Source: Amycolatopsis sp. cg9
GTDB taxonomy: Bacteria > Actinomycetota > Actinomycetes > Mycobacteriales > Pseudonocardiaceae
DNA length: 64,000 nt
Direction of reading: 5' to 3'
NCBI RefSeq assembly: GCF_041346945.1
Contig: NZ_CP166850.1
Span: 6,804,501-6,868,500 of the forward strand
Below, one piece after another: positions 63,314-64,000 of this stretch. The first letter of the stretch is position 1. Each line of letters opens with the position of its first letter. The notes under the pieces are model-generated. The model saw nothing but the letters and a program-made list of their open reading frames with translations. It had not been told where the DNA came from and searched no databases. The position numbers were made by a program, and so were the translations under genes.

Positions 63314-64000
63314 TCATGACGCCTTCAACAACCGGGCGCACGCCTTCTCCAGCACCGCGCGCGCGTCGTCACCCTCCAGCCGGCCCGCCCGCTTGAGCGC
63401 GGCCGCGATGGTGCGCTCGCCGCGGTACGCCTCGACCAGCCGGGGGTCCACATAGGACGACCGGCACACGGCGGGGGTGTTGCCGAGCGCCCGGGAGACC
63501 TCCCGCATCACCCCGGCCTCCGCGCGCTTGCGGGCGGTCTCGGACGTCGGCGGTTCCGCCGCGGCGAACGCGGCCGCCGCCAGGACCGTCGCCGTCCACG
63601 TGCGCAGGTCCTTCGCCGTGCAGTCCGCGCCGGCCAGCTCTTTGAACCGCTCGTTGACGTCGGCCGCGTGCACCTCGTGCCAGGTGCCGCCCTCGCGGTA
63701 GCCGAGCAGGCGGTCGCTCCCGGACCGGGCGCGCAGCAGCGACCGCACCACCGAAGCCAGCGCCGCGTCCCGGATCGCGACCTCGCGGTCGAGGCCGCCC
63801 TTGGCGACGTAGCGGAACCGGCATTCGTCGCCGCGGACCGAGGCGTGCTCGCGCAGCAGCGTCGCGACGCCGTGGGTGCCGTTCTCCTCCGCGTACTCCT
63901 CGCCGCCGGTGCGGAAGATCCCCCGGTCGAGCATGCGCAGCGCCGCCGCCAGGACCCGGTTCCTGGTCAGGCCGCGCCCGGCCAGGTCGGCCGCCACCGA
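63314..64000 (-). CDS. DNA topoisomerase IB (poxvirus type), C-terminal part (cut by window edge)
   Basis: The last 228 or so residues of a type IB topoisomerase, which nicks one strand and relaxes supercoils. Visible blocks include DLAGRGLTRNRVLAAALRML, FRTGGEEYAEENGTHGVATL, the catalytic arginine/lysine region (RFRYVAKGG, CTAKDLRTWTATVLAA) and the nucleophile tyrosine in RSSYVDPRLVEAY near the C-terminus. The full family length is about 330-350 residues, so roughly a third lies beyond base 64000. Confidence 0.9.
   Translation of the reverse strand, partial: SVAADLAGRGLTRNRVLAAALRMLDRGIFRTGGEEYAEENGTHGVATLLREHASVRGDECRFRYVAKGGLDREVAIRDAALASVVRSLLRARSGSDRLLGYREGGTWHEVHAADVNERFKELAGADCTAKDLRTWTATVLAAAAFAAAEPPTSETARKRAEAGVMREVSRALGNTPAVCRSSYVDPRLVEAYRGERTIAAALKRAGRLEGDDARAVLEKACARLLKAS

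Overview
The window is a 64 kb piece of a very GC-rich actinobacterial chromosome. Overlapping ATGA/GTGA stop-start junctions, frequent GTG starts, ESX-type small proteins, a SARP regulator and many secreted hydrolases fit the Pseudonocardiales. The intergenic hairpins resemble those I associate with Amycolatopsis. That genus is an inference, not a demonstrated identity. I saw no rRNA, tRNA or CRISPR array.

Layout. 1-3.3 kb is a DNA alkylation-repair island: two Ogt-type methyltransferases, a PF09859-like 2OG-Fe(II) oxygenase and an ECF sigma factor. 3.4-7.2 kb holds a HemK-like methyltransferase, an L,D-transpeptidase lipoprotein and a four-gene operon of two peptidoglycan hydrolases and two YbaB-like proteins. 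7.2-12.1 kb is an ESX-associated satellite locus (EspG-, PPE- and EspC/WXG100-like proteins) with a divergent AraC regulator. 12.2-16.3 kb has a CopC protein and a permease / Lrp regulator / class III aminotransferase unit with repeated operator-like boxes. 16.3-23.2 kb is a cell-wall island around a large SARP regulator: a GH25 lysozyme and an NlpC/P60-like protein with the same VCBS tail, and an M15/VanX-like protein. 23.3-25.5 kb has a P450, a small unknown protein and an orphan response regulator. An intact IS481-type element (25.5-26.9 kb) splits a terminator hairpin. A sedolisin and a large secreted protein follow.

30.3-41.3 kb looks like a sialoglycan-utilisation locus: FadR/NanR-like GntR regulator with a palindromic operator, peptide-type ABC transporter, NanA-like lyase, GH42 beta-galactosidase and secreted sialidase. 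The secreted sialidase and the galactosidase would release sialic acid and galactose, the ABC transporter would import, and the lyase would open the sugar. 41.3-47.7 kb carries a kinase with an extracellular CBM2 domain, an HNH nuclease, a secreted esterase, htpG and a GH76 mannanase.

47.8-62.7 kb reads as a general-stress island. Several unrelated units begin behind GTTT-N14-17-GGGTAT-like boxes (SigB/SigF type): erythromycin-esterase-like protein + phosphoribosyltransferase, a DUF4383/VOC operon, a 33-codon gene, a FUSC transporter, a GT4 glycosyltransferase and a zinc alcohol dehydrogenase. A PhoU-like/PiT phosphate pair, an epimerase, a phytoene-desaturase-like FAD enzyme, an SRPBCC protein and a BrkB-type membrane protein complete it. 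The window ends inside a poxvirus-type topoisomerase IB gene. Gene-free stretches are all under 300 bases.
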